The notes below the pieces were generated by a model. That model did no database searches and was not told the DNA's origin. It worked only from the letters and a program-made list of their open reading frames with translations. Source: Pyropia haitanensis (Eukaryota > Rhodophyta > Bangiophyceae > Bangiales > Bangiaceae). Taken from it: a stretch of DNA of 64,000 nt. Numbering within the stretch: the stretch's first letter is position 1; every line of letters starts with the position of its first letter. Made by a program: the position numbers and the translations under genes. Of the stretch, positions 12,395-23,475 are shown in pieces. The stretch covers positions 5,047,756-5,111,755 of the forward strand of contig SDUX01000008.1 of the NCBI GenBank assembly GCA_008729055.1, written 5' to 3'.

Positions 12395-12507
12395 GTGGGG
12401 GGGGGGGGGGGGGGGGGGGAGCGGGGGTACGCAGCGGGGCGTGTCTTGTCACTGGCAAGGGTGTGGGGGGAGGAGGCGGTGGGTGGCGTACGGGACGGCC
12501 GGCGGCA

Positions 12508-12937
12508 GCGAGTAAATACGCGATCGTGCAACTGCGGACCGTCCAGCAGGAGCTCCAGCCGCGGTACAAGCGGCTGGGGGTGGTGTCGGCGGCGGTGGTG
12601 GCGCCGCCAACCGAGGCCGCAGCTGTACGTTGCCAAGGCGTGTGTGTTTTGGCGCAGGTCACGGCGGCGGTTACGTCCATCGTGGAGTGCTGCATGGCCC
12701 GGCGGGTCGACCGTGTTCACCACCCTTGACTGGGCGGGGGAGCGGCCAATGGCGGCCGCGGTGGCCAACCTTGCCGCCGTGCGCGTCACCGGTGGCCACC
12801 GAGACTGGTGCCCGTCGCTGGCCTTGGAGCCGCTGGTGGCCGCGCCGGATGTGACCACCGTGCGGGCTGGCATCGTGGCCGCCCTGGCGGTGGAGGTGAA
12901 GCGGACCGGGCTGTCGGTCAGCGGGGTCTGCTGGGCG
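12508..12937 (+). CDS. Candidate exon, unrecognised
   Basis: Two adjoining segments have ordinary, mixed amino-acid use unlike their surroundings: one begins KYAIVQLRTVQQELQPRYK, the other contains TTLDWAGERPMAAAV and ends at VSGVCWA. They lie in different frames, with the change near 12700 where there is no long homopolymer, so a small indel or an unseen intron is needed. The second segment ends at a good splice donor (GCG followed by GTACGT), so the gene would continue to the right; a possible next exon begins near 13150 after CCCGCAG. No family recognised. It could also belong to the preceding giant gene. Confidence 0.35.
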
Positions 12938-13479
12938 GTACGTGTGGGTGCTCTTGCGTGCCTATCGGGCGGCGTGGTGTCCATGGTGGTGCGATTGCGG
13001 GGGCGGCGGCCTCGGCTGGGGGGCGCGTGGCCTGGCCATCCGGGGAGGTCCTGACTTTTCTTGTTGCTCGTCTCTGCTGCTGGGGGCTTGTGTGTCGCCC
13101 GTTTCTTTCCGACTGCTTTGCGGGCGTCTGGGAGGTGAACTCGCCCGCAGATGCCATCCCTCTATGGTCAACGCGCTCTTGCATCCGCTCAATGCACGGA
13201 GGCAGGCAGGGAAACGGCCCGCTGTGGGACTCGCGGTGGACGGGGGGAAGTGGCTCTTTTTTCTTCGTGCTGTTACGTCAAGGACGCCGGTCCCAGCGGT
13301 CGGCGCCGCCACCGTCCCCCCGCCGCCGCGTGTGGCGGTCCCCCCCCCCCCCCTCACGCCCAGCCGTCACCGCCCCGTCCCCTCCGCCGCGGGCAGCCGC
13401 CTCCCGCGCGCGTGGCCGCGGGCCCGCGACGCGGGGTCGCACCCCCCCCTCCCCCCCCCCCCGGCCACCACCGCCGCCC
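12938..13479. other. Possible intron plus exon, unresolved
   Basis: Starts at the splice donor described for the preceding candidate. From about 13150 a plus-strand frame reads MVNALLHPLNARR and continues into Pro-rich sequence. C-runs follow at 13339-13352 and 13442-13462. No secure gene. Confidence 0.3.
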
Positions 13480-13574
13480 TCACCTCCCCCACGGGCGGTC
13501 CTGCCCCCACTCGAGCGCCTCGACGCGCTTGCGGCGTCTCCTCTCGGCCTTTGCGGCGGCCGCCGCGCCCGCCC

Positions 13575-13612
<38 letters not shown>

Positions 13613-15069
13613 ACGAGGCCCCGCAGGCTGCCGCTCATTCGCCGCCAGACGTTGCCCTTGGCTGCCTTGCCGTCGCCGCCGCTGCCGCCACCACCTATCC
13701 CCAGAAACGCGTACGTGTTGGTACGGCCGCCGCCACCGCCACCGCCACCGCCGCCGCCGCCGCTGCGGCGGGCGGCCGCCGCCGACAGCAGCGACGGCGG
13801 CGGCACCCACTCGGTCGCCATGGCCGGCGACGACGGCGCCACGGGCCGCGGCGCCGCCATCGCGGTCGTCCACTCCGTGCCCGACAGGGAGGAGAGGGAC
13901 GAGCGTGTCGTGACTGTCGACGCCAAGCTACCGCCGCCGCCGCCGCCTCCGTCGCCGCCGGCCGCCACGTCACGGCTGCTCTTGCGTGCCGACGGCGTCG
14001 CCATCCACCGGCGGGCGGAGCGGGGGCCGTCTGCCGCTGCCGCCGCCGCCGCCGGCGGGGACGGCCTCCGCCGCCGCGACGACGGGCTGGCAGCGACCTC
14101 GGCAGCGGCTGCAGCGGCGGCGGCGGCCGCCGCCGACGTGGCCGCCGCCGCGGCGCCCGCCGCGCTGCTCCGCCGGTCGCGGGCGGGGCACGCCCAGACG
14201 GGAAGCCCGCCCGCCGCGGCAATCGCCGCGCCGCTTGCTTCACTCCACAGCGAGCTGTGGCTGCTCGTTTCGGCTTCGACCGCCGACGGCGGCGTCATGG
14301 TCGTGGCCGACGACGACAATGACGCTGTCGTGTCCCCTGTCGCCGCCGACGCCTCCGCCTCCGCCGCCTCCGCCGCCGCGGCCGCGGCCTCCGCCTCGGC
14401 CGACGCGGCGGCAGCGGCGACCGCGGCGGCCACGTCGACGGCGCCCCCCCCGACCGGGAGGACCACGACGTTGGACAGGGGCGGCATCGACGGCACGCTG
14501 CCGCCCCGCCGGCGGGTGACAAACACGCGGCCGCGCGGGACGCGGCCCGCGTCCGAGCCCCGCCGCCCGAGCGCCCCGTCCGCCGAGCAGCCGGCGGCGG
14601 CGGCCGCGCCGCCCTCGGGGGGGGGGGGGGACCGGTCTGACGCCGCCGCCGCCACCGGGGTGGGGGGCGTGAAGGGGGGGGGCCACGCGCGCGGCTGGCT
14701 CGATTGCCTATCCCCGTGGGGCGTCCGGCACGCGGGGAGGTGCGCACTCGCCGGAGAGGCGTTGCCATCACCGCGGCTACCGCTGCTGCCACCACCGCCC
14801 TTACCGCTGCTGCCGCTACCGCTGTTGCCGCCGCCGCCGCCGCCACCGCCGCCGCCGCCGCGGGTGCCGATGGTGTCCCCTACCGCCCCCACCCCCGCCC
14901 CGTCCATCGTTGGCGGCCGACGCCGTAGCGGCGATACCCGCTTGGACGTGGCTGCGGCGGCGGCCCGGCCCCGCCAGGACGACCCCCCTGACGCCGTCGG
15001 CGACGCTGCCGCCGCCGCAGCGGCCCCCCGGTACCGCGACGGCGGCAGCAGCGGCGCCGCCGGCGACGC

Positions 15070-15103
<34 letters not shown>

Positions 15104-15385
15104 GCCGGCGGCCGGCTCAACGACAGCGGCCGGGGCAGGAGGGCGGCGCGGCCTCGTCGTGGCCGCGGCCCCGCCGCGGCGGCGCCCCCATCCCCCCCCC
15201 CCCCCCCCCGGCGGCGGCGCCACCCGCCGGCGACCGCCCGCATCGGCGGCAGGGGCGGCCCACCACGCAACGTCCGCGGCGGGCGGGGCCGCGGCGCGAC
15301 CGGCAAACGGGGCCGTCTCGCCGGCGGGCGCGGTGGCCCGCCGGGGGGCGTGGATGGACAGCCGGCGGGCGGCCAGGGAGGCCAT
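13480..15385 (-). CDS. Ser/Ala/Gly-rich protein, function unknown
   Basis: Minus-strand protein of about 635 residues. A start at 15385 gives MASLAARRLSIHAPRRA, Arg/Ala/Ser-rich and possibly a targeting sequence. The body has Ser/Thr-rich segments with varied residues (SSLASTVTTRSSLSSLSG, AVEAETSSHSSLWSEASG), a segment TNTYAFLGIGGGGSGG, and ends EALEWGQDRPWGR. The opposite strand reads mostly Arg/Pro repeats here, which is why I prefer the minus strand. A frame change falls in a C-run near 15185-15202; the total needs one base removed or two added. Poly-Ala and poly-Gly tracts abound. No domain recognised. Confidence 0.45.
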
Positions 15386-16381
15386 GGCGGTGGCCCTGCC
15401 GGGCTGGGGGGGGGGGGGGGAGGGGGGGTTGAGCGCGGCCTCGCCCGCCGGGAGCGGGGGGCGGCGCACCACCCCGCGCCACGGGTGGGTACGACCAGCG
15501 ACAGGCTGGCCGCGGGCGGCGCCGTCCAAGAAGAGGGGCGCCCCGGGGCACACGGACCAAGGGGGGTGGGGGGCGGCCGGCCCCGCCGGCTAGAGGCAAC
15601 GTCGCCGCGGCGGCCGCAGCGGAATCAGCGCGAGCCCAAGAAGAATGGGCCGGGAGGGGCGGCACGCGGGGCGGGGCGGGCGGGGCGGGGGGGGGGGGGG
15701 GGGGGGGGAGGGGGCGCGGCGGACCCGCACGCGCGCGCACCCCGACGCGCGCGCGGCGGCGGCGGCGACGGCGTCCCCGGCCCGTCGGTGCCGAGCCTGC
15801 GGTGGCCGCCACGCCTGCCCCACCCTACGCTGCCACCACGCCAGGCGCGGCGGCCAGTGGGTGGGCGGGCGGGCGCGGCACCGCGCCGACCTTTGCAGGG
15901 CCACGTCGTCGCGGGCGGGGGGAGGGGAGGGGAGGGGAGGGGAAAGGAAGGAGGGGGGAGGAACGCACGAGCGCTCTACACGCACACCCGCCCCGCCGAC
16001 GCGGCGCGCACGTAGGGGGGACCCGCTCGCCCGCGCCAGTTCCAGAGGGGAGCGGACGACAATCGCCACGCCGCCGCGGCTGCCACGGTGGGGGGAAAGA
16101 GGGGGGAGCGGGGGATGGGGTGGGGGGGGGGGGGACGGGGAGCGGCGTGCGTGCCGCCAATCCTCAAAGAGGACGAGGTGCGCGCCAAGGGTGCGCCACG
16201 AGGGTGCGCGCCCGCTGCGCACGGCCGTCACCAATGCGACCGCCACTGCCACTGCCACCGTCACCGCCACCGCCACTGCGCACCACCACCGCCACCGCCA
16301 CCGCCACCGTCACCGCCGCCGCCACTGCCGCTGCTGCTGCCGCCGATGCAGTTGCCGCTCCCCACTGCCGCCACCGCCGCT

Positions 16382-16419
<38 letters not shown>

Positions 16420-18640
16420 CACGACCGCCGCCGCCTCACCGCCCGTGACCGAGCCGCGGGGGAGCCGGTGGTGGCGGCGCCCGCGGCGCCCGCCAGTGCC
16501 GGCGCGGGGTGGCAACGGCGCGGCGAGCGCGGCAGCGGCCGCGGCGGCCGCGGCACGACCCGAAAAAAAAAAGGACGGGGGCGGGGGGGGGACGATGGCG
16601 GCACCCGGGGTTGCTGCCCGACGCCGGTCTGCTCATGGGCAGCCCCTCCGCCTCGCCCGATGCCGCCGCGCCACCTCGGCCACGCCCGCCCGCCGGTCCG
16701 TCGTTGCGGCGAGGGGCAGAGGAGGAGGGGAGCAGACTCTTGAGGGCGCGCGCCGCGGCAGCGCCGGCGCGCCGTCAAGCGCGCACGCCGTCGGCCGCGG
16801 CGCCCCCCCCCCGCCTCTGCCTCCTCCCCCCCCCCCCCGCCCCCCCACGAGACGCGCCCCGCCGCGGCGGCCGCGCGCAAGGGCGAGACCAATGGGCAAA
16901 CGCGGGCACGAGCGCCGCCGCCGGCGCGCCAGCGGCCGCCACCAGTGGCGCCCACGCGCAGCCGCGGCGGCGCGCGCGCGCCGTGGCGAGCGAGGGGCGG
17001 CGACGGGCGGCGTTGGCGCTGGCGGCGCGGCACGACGGCCTACGTCCCCCCCCCTGCCTCCCCCCCCCGGCGCCTTCCCTCGGCGCCACTTGCCCGCCGG
17101 TACCCCCCACGGCCTACGGGCGGTCAAGTCAGCGGCGAGTCGGCGGCGCACCACCACCGCCGCCGGCACCACCAGCCCCCGCCGCGCACGCCCCGCGGCT
17201 GCGTTTGTGCTCTGCCGCCGTCCTCTCCACTCCGCCCCCACCACGCACTCTGCGCCGCCGTGGCCTCACCAAAAAAAGAAGACGCGCAGGGGGGGGATGT
17301 CGGGCACACAAACGCAAGACACCGCGTCGGCCGCCCCCGCCCCCACGCGCGCCCCACCGCCGCCAAGCGCCCGCCTCACAACAGCCAGACGTCCCCCGCG
17401 TCTGGCAGACACGTGCGCGGGCGGCAGCGGCACGCCCGCCAATCCCCCACCCCACCACCCCCCTCGTCGACTCAACGTCCAGCCGACCTCACCGTCGGGG
17501 GGGAGGGGGGGGGGGGGGGGGTGCCACAGCCACTCGCACGTTGGGCATCAAAGAGGGGCAACTCGGGTTGAGGGGGGGGGGGGGCGCGCCACGGGGAGCC
17601 CACGCTTCCCGCTGCCATCGCGCCCGCACTCACCCCCCCCCCCCCCTCCGTGCCACCCCTGTTGCCGCAGCGTGCACGTGCAGACGGCAGGCTCTTGCAC
17701 TCGGCCGCCAGAGGCTCGCCGTCGCTGCCGGTGCCGCCCGCTGCAGAGACCGTAGGGCGGCGGCGGCGGCGGCGGCGGGGCAGAATTGCAGCACGCCGCG
17801 AGCGCGCGTCACGCCGCCACTACGACAACCGCTCCGCTCCATCCCCCCCCCCCCCCCCCCAAAACCAGCTCCCGTCCCAGGCCGTCGGCACCACTCTTGG
17901 CGCCGCCGCCGCCGCCGCCGCCAGGCGCGCACCGACCCCCGGGACACGGCGGCGGCGGTCCCATGGACACTCGCGGCACCGGCGGGGCGGCCACTGCGCG
18001 GCCGGCCACACCCCCAAATGCACCACCGCCACGGCCGCGCCGCGCATCGGGCGGCGGCGGCGCGTGGGGGGACGGAGGGGGAGCGGAAGTGGCGAGCGGA
18101 AACGGCCGCCGCGGCCGCGGCGCGTCGCGGCGGCGCGGTGCCACCACCGCGGCCGCGGGCCGCGGTCACCGTCACTCCCCGCCTCCGCAAGCGCCGAAGG
18201 TGGGCGTTTGCGTGGGGAGGGGGGGGGGGGAGCGGCGTCCCGTGAAGAGCACGGTTTGCCAGACGCGCGCCCGACGCCCAAACGTGCACGCCCGCGACGG
18301 CTCATCCACGTGCAGCGGCAGGCGTGCTGCCGGGGGAGGGGAGCCCCCCCCCGCGGCGGAGACGATGATGGCACCGCCCCCCCGCGGCGTGCACGTTTGG
18401 GCAGGGTGAGCGCCCATGCGGCGGAACGGGGACTGGGAGCGAGCGCTTCCGCAGCCACGCCGGGACGGTGGCGACGCTCGCGGTGCCCGCAATTCGCCCC
18501 GTACGGCCTTCACGACCCACGAGAGGCGTCCGTGTGTCAGCCAATGCAGCAATGCGGCGAGGATCTGCCCGCGCTGGGAGGCGCGGATCTGCGCTCGTGA
18601 CGCCGGTCCGACGGAACGTCAAGCGGTGAGTGTTACGCAT
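15386..18640. other. Low-complexity DNA, coding status unresolved
   Basis: Dense GC repeats, poly-G and poly-C runs on both strands. Minus-strand pieces with varied residues (AHLVLFEDWRHARRS near 16170; a frame from ATG 18416 containing AIIVSAAGGG) may be exons of a further minus-strand gene, but frames break repeatedly at homopolymers and nothing matches a known family. An (ACC/GCC)-type repeat occupies about 16250-16340. I cannot define a gene. Confidence 0.3.
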
Positions 18641-19252
18641 TCGAGTATATTTAAATTCTTGTATTTGAATGAACATGTTCATATTTAGAACACAAGTTTC
18701 CACGGTAGATAAAATTATTCAATTACAGTGTGGAGGCGTAAGCAGAACAGCCACGCGACACGGTCGTGCCGTGCTGTCACAGACCGACGCGAGTGGCAGC
18801 TTTCCACTGGAGGAGCGGGCGCCAAGCGGGGGCGTTTGTGGCCAGTCGTCGCGCCTTCCAAGGCCATCCACGACCGTCCACAGACGATGGCCCCCGACTG
18901 TCAACCCCCAGTTGGGGCCGCTTTTGCGCGCGCTCGGGGTCCACTCGCTCGCGCCACGTCGTCGTCACGCCAGCGCGCGCGACGCCGCCGGCCGTCGAAC
19001 ACGACCCGTACTCTGGCGTCTTCGCCACCACCTCCTTCCTCCCTCTTTGCTAACCGTCCTGCAGTTCACCGTCTCCTTCCCCGTTGTTTATTTCCTCCTT
19101 TGCCGAACCTCCTTCGGCGTACCCCCTGTCACACAGCGCTCGTCGGTGGTGCTCTGCGCCACCGCGCGCGTCGCAGTTGTTTGTGCGTGTTTCGCGTAGC
19201 ACCAGCTCCCCCTTTGTGGCCGCGGTGGTTGTAGTGGCCGCGCACACTCTTC
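18641..19252 (+). promoter_or_regulatory. AT-rich island and 5' region of the Nab3-like gene
   Basis: An AT-rich stretch (about 18645-18725, with TATATTTAAATT) contrasts sharply with the surrounding GC. It is followed by ordinary-composition DNA and a pyrimidine-rich tract to the ATG at 19253. This is the likely promoter and leader of the downstream gene; no defined element beyond the TATA-like sequence, which is distant (about 600 bp) from the start codon. Confidence 0.35.
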
Positions 19253-22200
19253 ATGCAAGTCACTGACACTGTAGTGTCCCCATCCCCCCCCGCCACCACC
19301 ACCTCCACCGCCGACGGGGTTCCCCCCGCTGCGATGGCACCGACAGCCGACGTGGTCGCGCCGACGGCGCCGACCGCGCCGACGGCGCCGACGGCGCCGA
19401 CGGCGTCGACGGCGCCATCGGCGGCGGGCGGCGGCGCCGCGTCGGCTGCCCCCGCCGCCGCGGCGGCCGCCGGCGCAGCCCCTCCTGCCGCTGCGCCCGC
19501 CACACCGGACGCGTCCGCCGCGCCCGGTGCGGCGTCCGCTAAGCCGGCCGAGTCCGCTGCCCCGCCTCCTGTCGCCTCAGCCGCTCCCGTCGCCTCAGCC
19601 ACCACCCCGGCCGTGTCCGCGGCACCCGCCTCATCGCACGCGTCGATGTTGGCGGCCAACGCCATGGCCGCCTTGCTCCGTGCGCAGGCGGTGCAGCAGG
19701 CGCCATCGGCAGCATCGACGGCGCAGCCGTCACCGGCGGCCGCGCCCGCAGCAGCAGCAGCGGCCGCCCCGACTGGGCCGGCACCCGATGCGCCCGCGGC
19801 CGCGGGTTCAGCGCCGGCGCCGACACCGCCAGCATCAGCACCGTCGGCGTCTGGGGGGACAGATACCGCCGCCGTGGCGTCCGATCCATCTCTACCGTCG
19901 TCAGCGGCGGGGCCGGCTGCGGCTGCCGCGGGGCCGCCACAAGCAGCGGCGGCCCAGCCGATCGCTGCGCCTCCCAAACCCGCGACCGCTCCTGCTGCTG
20001 TCCCCGCCGCTACCGCGCCTGCTGCGGCGCCCGTGGCGGCGCCCCCTGCGGCGGCGGCCGCGCCCGCTGTGGCCGCGCCCGCTGCGGCCGCGTCCGCTCC
20101 GGCCTTGCCGCCCGCCGATCCCCGGCTGCGCCGTGCCGTCCTCCCTGCGGTGGCCGCGGCGGCCCAGCCGTCGACCGCGGCGCCGGCGGCTCCACCAGCT
20201 CCGTCCCCGTCTACGGCGGTTGGTGCTAGTGTCGCTGCTTCAGACGCTGCTGCGACCGTCGCGGGCGATGCGGTGGCGACCAAGGCAAAAAAGACGCGTC
20301 GCGGTGGCGGCAAGCCCGGTGCTCCACGGGTACTTGGCGGCTCTCCCCCTCACGACAGTGAGGAAGCAGAGGATAAGGAGGATGACGACGCGCTTCCAAC
20401 GCCGACCAAGATCAGCAAGCTGTCCCATCCGGCGATCGGCACGCCGACGGGGTCGCTGCTCAAGCCGATGGCGTCCGCGTCGCCCAGCGGTGTGAAGACG
20501 CTTGGCTCCAGCGGGGTTGTGGTGAAGCCGCTGACGGCCAAGCCACCCGCCTTGCCGACGGTGTCCCGATCCGGCCCCGGTGCTGGCGAGTCGCCCCTCG
20601 CTCGCTCGTCGATGGTCCCTCGCGCTCGCAACAGTCGCGTCTTTATTGGCAACCTTGCATCGGAAGCGACAACAGAGAACGACCTGTACGCTGTTTTCTC
20701 CAAGTATGGGCGCCTGATGGAGACGCCCGTCCTGCGCCGCTCGTTTGGTTTTGTCCAGTTTGAGACGCCGGAGGCTGCCGCCAACGCCATCTCGTCAGAG
20801 CAAGGCCGCTCCATTGGTGGGATGCGCGTGGACCTGTCGTTGGCCGACAACAGGGAACTGCGGCGGGGAGCGGGCGACAGTGGCGGCGGCGGCGGAGGCG
20901 GTGGGGGCGCATCGTCGCTGTCTTCTCGCCCGCCTGTGCCGCTGCCACTCGGGTCCTCCCCATCGTCGGGTGTCTCTGGTGGCGGAGCCGGCATGCCGCA
21001 GTGGACGCGGGGACCCAAGCGCCGTCGCTCCCCATCGCCTGTCCCACAGGTACCCCCGCCCCGCTCTGGGCGTGTTGTCAAGGGCCTAGTCCGCTCGCCC
21101 GAGTATGGCCGCGGCCGCCAGCGCCCGCCGTCGCGGAATGGTATCATGGTGCGGGTGCTTGTGATGGGCTCCTCGTCTCGCGGCTACGCGCACTCGGTAG
21201 AGTCGTCGGTTCGCTCCTCGTTGGGTGTGAACACGGACATCATCTACATTGAGGCGTGCAAGCTGGGCGAGGGGCTGGGCTTGGCCGGCTCCAACATGAT
21301 CCCCTACGTCATTGTTGTGTCGTCCAAGGACGAGTCGGGTTCCACCTGCACGATCCGGACGCTTGAGACGTCGGGCTACGAGAAGGTTGGCCATGGGAAT
21401 GGCGTCATTGGCGTGAATGACGCGCTCGACATCATTTCGATCGAGGAGGGTCTCCAGGGGCCGCCGGGTTCCTACGGAGGACCACCCGGGCCGTCGGGGT
21501 ACGGGCAAGGTCCACCCCCTAACGCCATGCAACAGCAAGGCTACGGCTCGATGGGTGGGGCTCAGTCGTATGGGGTTCCTGCGGGCGGTGCTGGTGGCGG
21601 TGCTGGCTATGGCTACGGCTCTGCCGGGCCCTCCGCAGGAAGCGGTTACGGCGCTGGTACTGGCTATGGTGCGCCGGGCGGCGGTTACGGCGCATCCAAC
21701 GGTGGTGCCGGTGGCGGGGGTGGCCGTGACGGCGTCGGTGCCGGCCGTGGCGGGCCCGCTGCACGTGGTGGTCGCGGTGACAGTCGCTATGGTGGTCCCT
21801 CTCCAGCTGGTGGTACTGGCGGCTGGCGCGGTGACTCGGCTGGCCAGATGAACGGCTACGGGTCGGCGGGTCGGCAACCAGGCGGATACGACTACCGCGG
21901 ACAGAGCTCTGGTGGCTCAGGCAGTGGCTACCCAGACGCTACGGGCGCCTCTGCGTACGGCGCTCGGCCAGACGGCGGCAGTGGCTACGGCGGCCGGCCG
22001 GACATGAGCGGTGGTGCCGGTTATGGCCGCGGCCAGGGCGGGTATGGGTCGGGCAGCGTCGGTGGCGGCTACGGCCGCCCCGATGAGTCCAACATGTACG
22101 GCACCACCGGTGGCTATGGTGACGCCCGCCACAGCTATGGGTTGGCCGACGGGTCGACTCCGTCTGCTACTGCTACGCCCACTTCTGCTGCCGGCGGATA

Positions 22201-22861
22201 TCGTGCCAACGGTGCCGCGCCTGCCCCAGCGGCGGGCAACAGCCACCTCAGCAAGCTCCATGACCTGATCTCGTCGATGTCTTCCCAGCTCCAGCAGCGC
22301 GCGTCGGGCGCCCCCTCTTCGGCCGCTTCTGCCGTCGCCTCGTTGCCGCCCCAGCAGCAGTATCAACTTCAGCAGGCCATGCAACTGGCCCAGCAGCAAC
22401 AACAGCAGCAGTCTTCCTATGGGGGTCCGTCCGGCACCGCCCAGCAACAGGCAACACAGGCTGGCGGGGGTAGCCTGTCTAGCCTGATGAACCCTACGTT
22501 GCTGGCGTCACTCCAGAACATTGTGTCGGGCGGCGGTAGCGGCGCGGGGGGGGCGGCGGCGGCGGCGAGTCCCGCCACGGCGCCCGCGGCGCGGTCCGCC
22601 CCAGGAGGTGGGGGCGTGCCCCAGGCGGCGGGTGGGTACGGCCAACCTGCCAGCGCGTATGGCTACGCGCCCGCGGCTTCCACGGCGGGAGCGGGCTCCA
22701 ACTATGGGGTGCCGCCCCCGCCGGCTCAGGCCGGCGCAACGGCGGCGCCGTCTGCGACGGGCGGCGCGAGCCTGCCCCCCGCCCTCCTGCAGTACCTCCA
22801 GCAGCAACAGCAGTCGCAGCAGCAGCCCCATCGGGGGAGCGGGACCTCCTACGGGCGGTGA
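19253..22861 (+). CDS. Nab3/NCOA5-type RNA-binding protein (RRM + anticodon-binding-like domain)
   Basis: Intronless, 1202 residues. Residues 1-350 are Ala/Pro/Thr-rich and probably disordered. An acidic segment (HDSEEAEDKEDDD, about 365) precedes an RRM (about 463-530) with RNP2 VFIGNL and RNP1 SFGFVQFE. A linker with KRRRSPSP leads to an alpha/beta domain (about 631-732; VRVLVMGSSSRGYAHSVES, TDIIYIEACKLG, YVIVVSSKDESG) of the class II tRNA-synthetase anticodon-binding type. Residues 740-990 are Gly/Tyr-rich; the C terminus is Gln-rich (about 1000-1075 and 1183-1195). Yeast Nab3 has the same order: RRM, this alpha/beta domain, then a Gln/Pro-rich tail; it binds nascent RNA in the Nrd1-Nab3-Sen1 termination complex. 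Animal NCOA5 shares the alpha/beta domain but not this architecture. A nuclear RNA-binding role is well supported; a Nab3-equivalent termination role is inference. Confidence 0.85.
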   Translation: MQVTDTVVSPSPPATTTSTADGVPPAAMAPTADVVAPTAPTAPTAPTAPTASTAPSAAGGGAASAAPAAAAAAGAAPPAAAPATPDASAAPGAASAKPAESAAPPPVASAAPVASATTPAVSAAPASSHASMLAANAMAALLRAQAVQQAPSAASTAQPSPAAAPAAAAAAAPTGPAPDAPAAAGSAPAPTPPASAPSASGGTDTAAVASDPSLPSSAAGPAAAAAGPPQAAAAQPIAAPPKPATAPAAVPAATAPAAAPVAAPPAAAAAPAVAAPAAAASAPALPPADPRLRRAVLPAVAAAAQPSTAAPAAPPAPSPSTAVGASVAASDAAATVAGDAVATKAKKTRRGGGKPGAPRVLGGSPPHDSEEAEDKEDDDALPTPTKISKLSHPAIGTPTGSLLKPMASASPSGVKTLGSSGVVVKPLTAKPPALPTVSRSGPGAGESPLARSSMVPRARNSRVFIGNLASEATTENDLYAVFSKYGRLMETPVLRRSFGFVQFETPEAAANAISSEQGRSIGGMRVDLSLADNRELRRGAGDSGGGGGGGGGASSLSSRPPVPLPLGSSPSSGVSGGGAGMPQWTRGPKRRRSPSPVPQVPPPRSGRVVKGLVRSPEYGRGRQRPPSRNGIMVRVLVMGSSSRGYAHSVESSVRSSLGVNTDIIYIEACKLGEGLGLAGSNMIPYVIVVSSKDESGSTCTIRTLETSGYEKVGHGNGVIGVNDALDIISIEEGLQGPPGSYGGPPGPSGYGQGPPPNAMQQQGYGSMGGAQSYGVPAGGAGGGAGYGYGSAGPSAGSGYGAGTGYGAPGGGYGASNGGAGGGGGRDGVGAGRGGPAARGGRGDSRYGGPSPAGGTGGWRGDSAGQMNGYGSAGRQPGGYDYRGQSSGGSGSGYPDATGASAYGARPDGGSGYGGRPDMSGGAGYGRGQGGYGSGSVGGGYGRPDESNMYGTTGGYGDARHSYGLADGSTPSATATPTSAAGGYRANGAAPAPAAGNSHLSKLHDLISSMSSQLQQRASGAPSSAASAVASLPPQQQYQLQQAMQLAQQQQQQQSSYGGPSGTAQQQATQAGGGSLSSLMNPTLLASLQNIVSGGGSGAGGAAAAASPATAPAARSAPGGGGVPQAAGGYGQPASAYGYAPAASTAGAGSNYGVPPPPAQAGATAAPSATGGASLPPALLQYLQQQQQSQQQPHRGSGTSYGR

Positions 22862-23453
22862 GACCGTTGTGGGTCGTGCCTCCCCTCTCTGTGTGTGCCG
22901 TTACAGCCCCGTGCTTTTACGTTTGGTTGTGTGTGGGCGCTCATCGGCGCGTCAGACCGTCGTTGGTGGTGGGTGGTGGGGCCCGTCTGTGGGTGTGCGC
23001 TCGTTGTCACCAGCAGCAGAGTGTGGCGGTGGGTGTGGTTGCCCGCGCTGTTCAAGGTCCCTGCCCGCCTCGCCGCGGCTTCCGCTGTGTCATGCGCTGG
23101 TCCAACCCGTGGCAGCGTCATTGGCTGCCCGTGTACTTTTGCGTGTGTGTGGGTGCGTTTGTGTGCTTGTGTTTTGTTTACATACGCTCCAGTGCGTGCT
23201 TTTGTGTCTGTGTGTGCGTGGTCCCATTCAGTGCCAGTCATTGTGTTCGTCTCCATTTTGTGCTCTCGTTTCCGCCCTCGCCCTTTGCCGGTGTGCCCCG
23301 CCCACTCACGCCCATTGCAGTCCGTGGAGTGTGCGTGGGCCGGCACCTCGCCACGTGGACCACTCCAGTCACCACAGCGTTTGGCTATAAACATCCACCC
23401 CGCGGCGGCACGCCTCCCCCGCGCAGGAGGCAGGAATCCGCATCTATCCTCAA
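22862..23453 (+). other. 3' region of the Nab3-like gene
   Basis: GT-rich, ordinary-complexity DNA rich in TGTGTG and TTTGTG stretches, which are typical of U/GU-rich 3' ends. No AATAAA and no convincing coding frame are seen. Confidence 0.4.
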
Positions 23454-23475
23454 CCTGTGAAATTTCACATGGTGG
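23454..23475 (+). repeat. Left terminal inverted repeat
   Basis: 22 bp that recur inverted at 29755-29777 with one base difference. The inner part TGTGAAATTTCACA is itself a perfect 14-bp palindrome. Confidence 0.65.

Noticed and set aside
12600..12660. 33-bp intron (GTACGT to GCGCAG) in the candidate exon
   Set aside because: Too short for splicing and a multiple of three, so it does not explain the later frame change.
13151..16015. 954-residue plus-strand open frame
   Set aside because: Mostly Pro/Arg/Ala codon shadow of the minus-strand frame, which has far more varied and natural residue use; no plus-strand motif.
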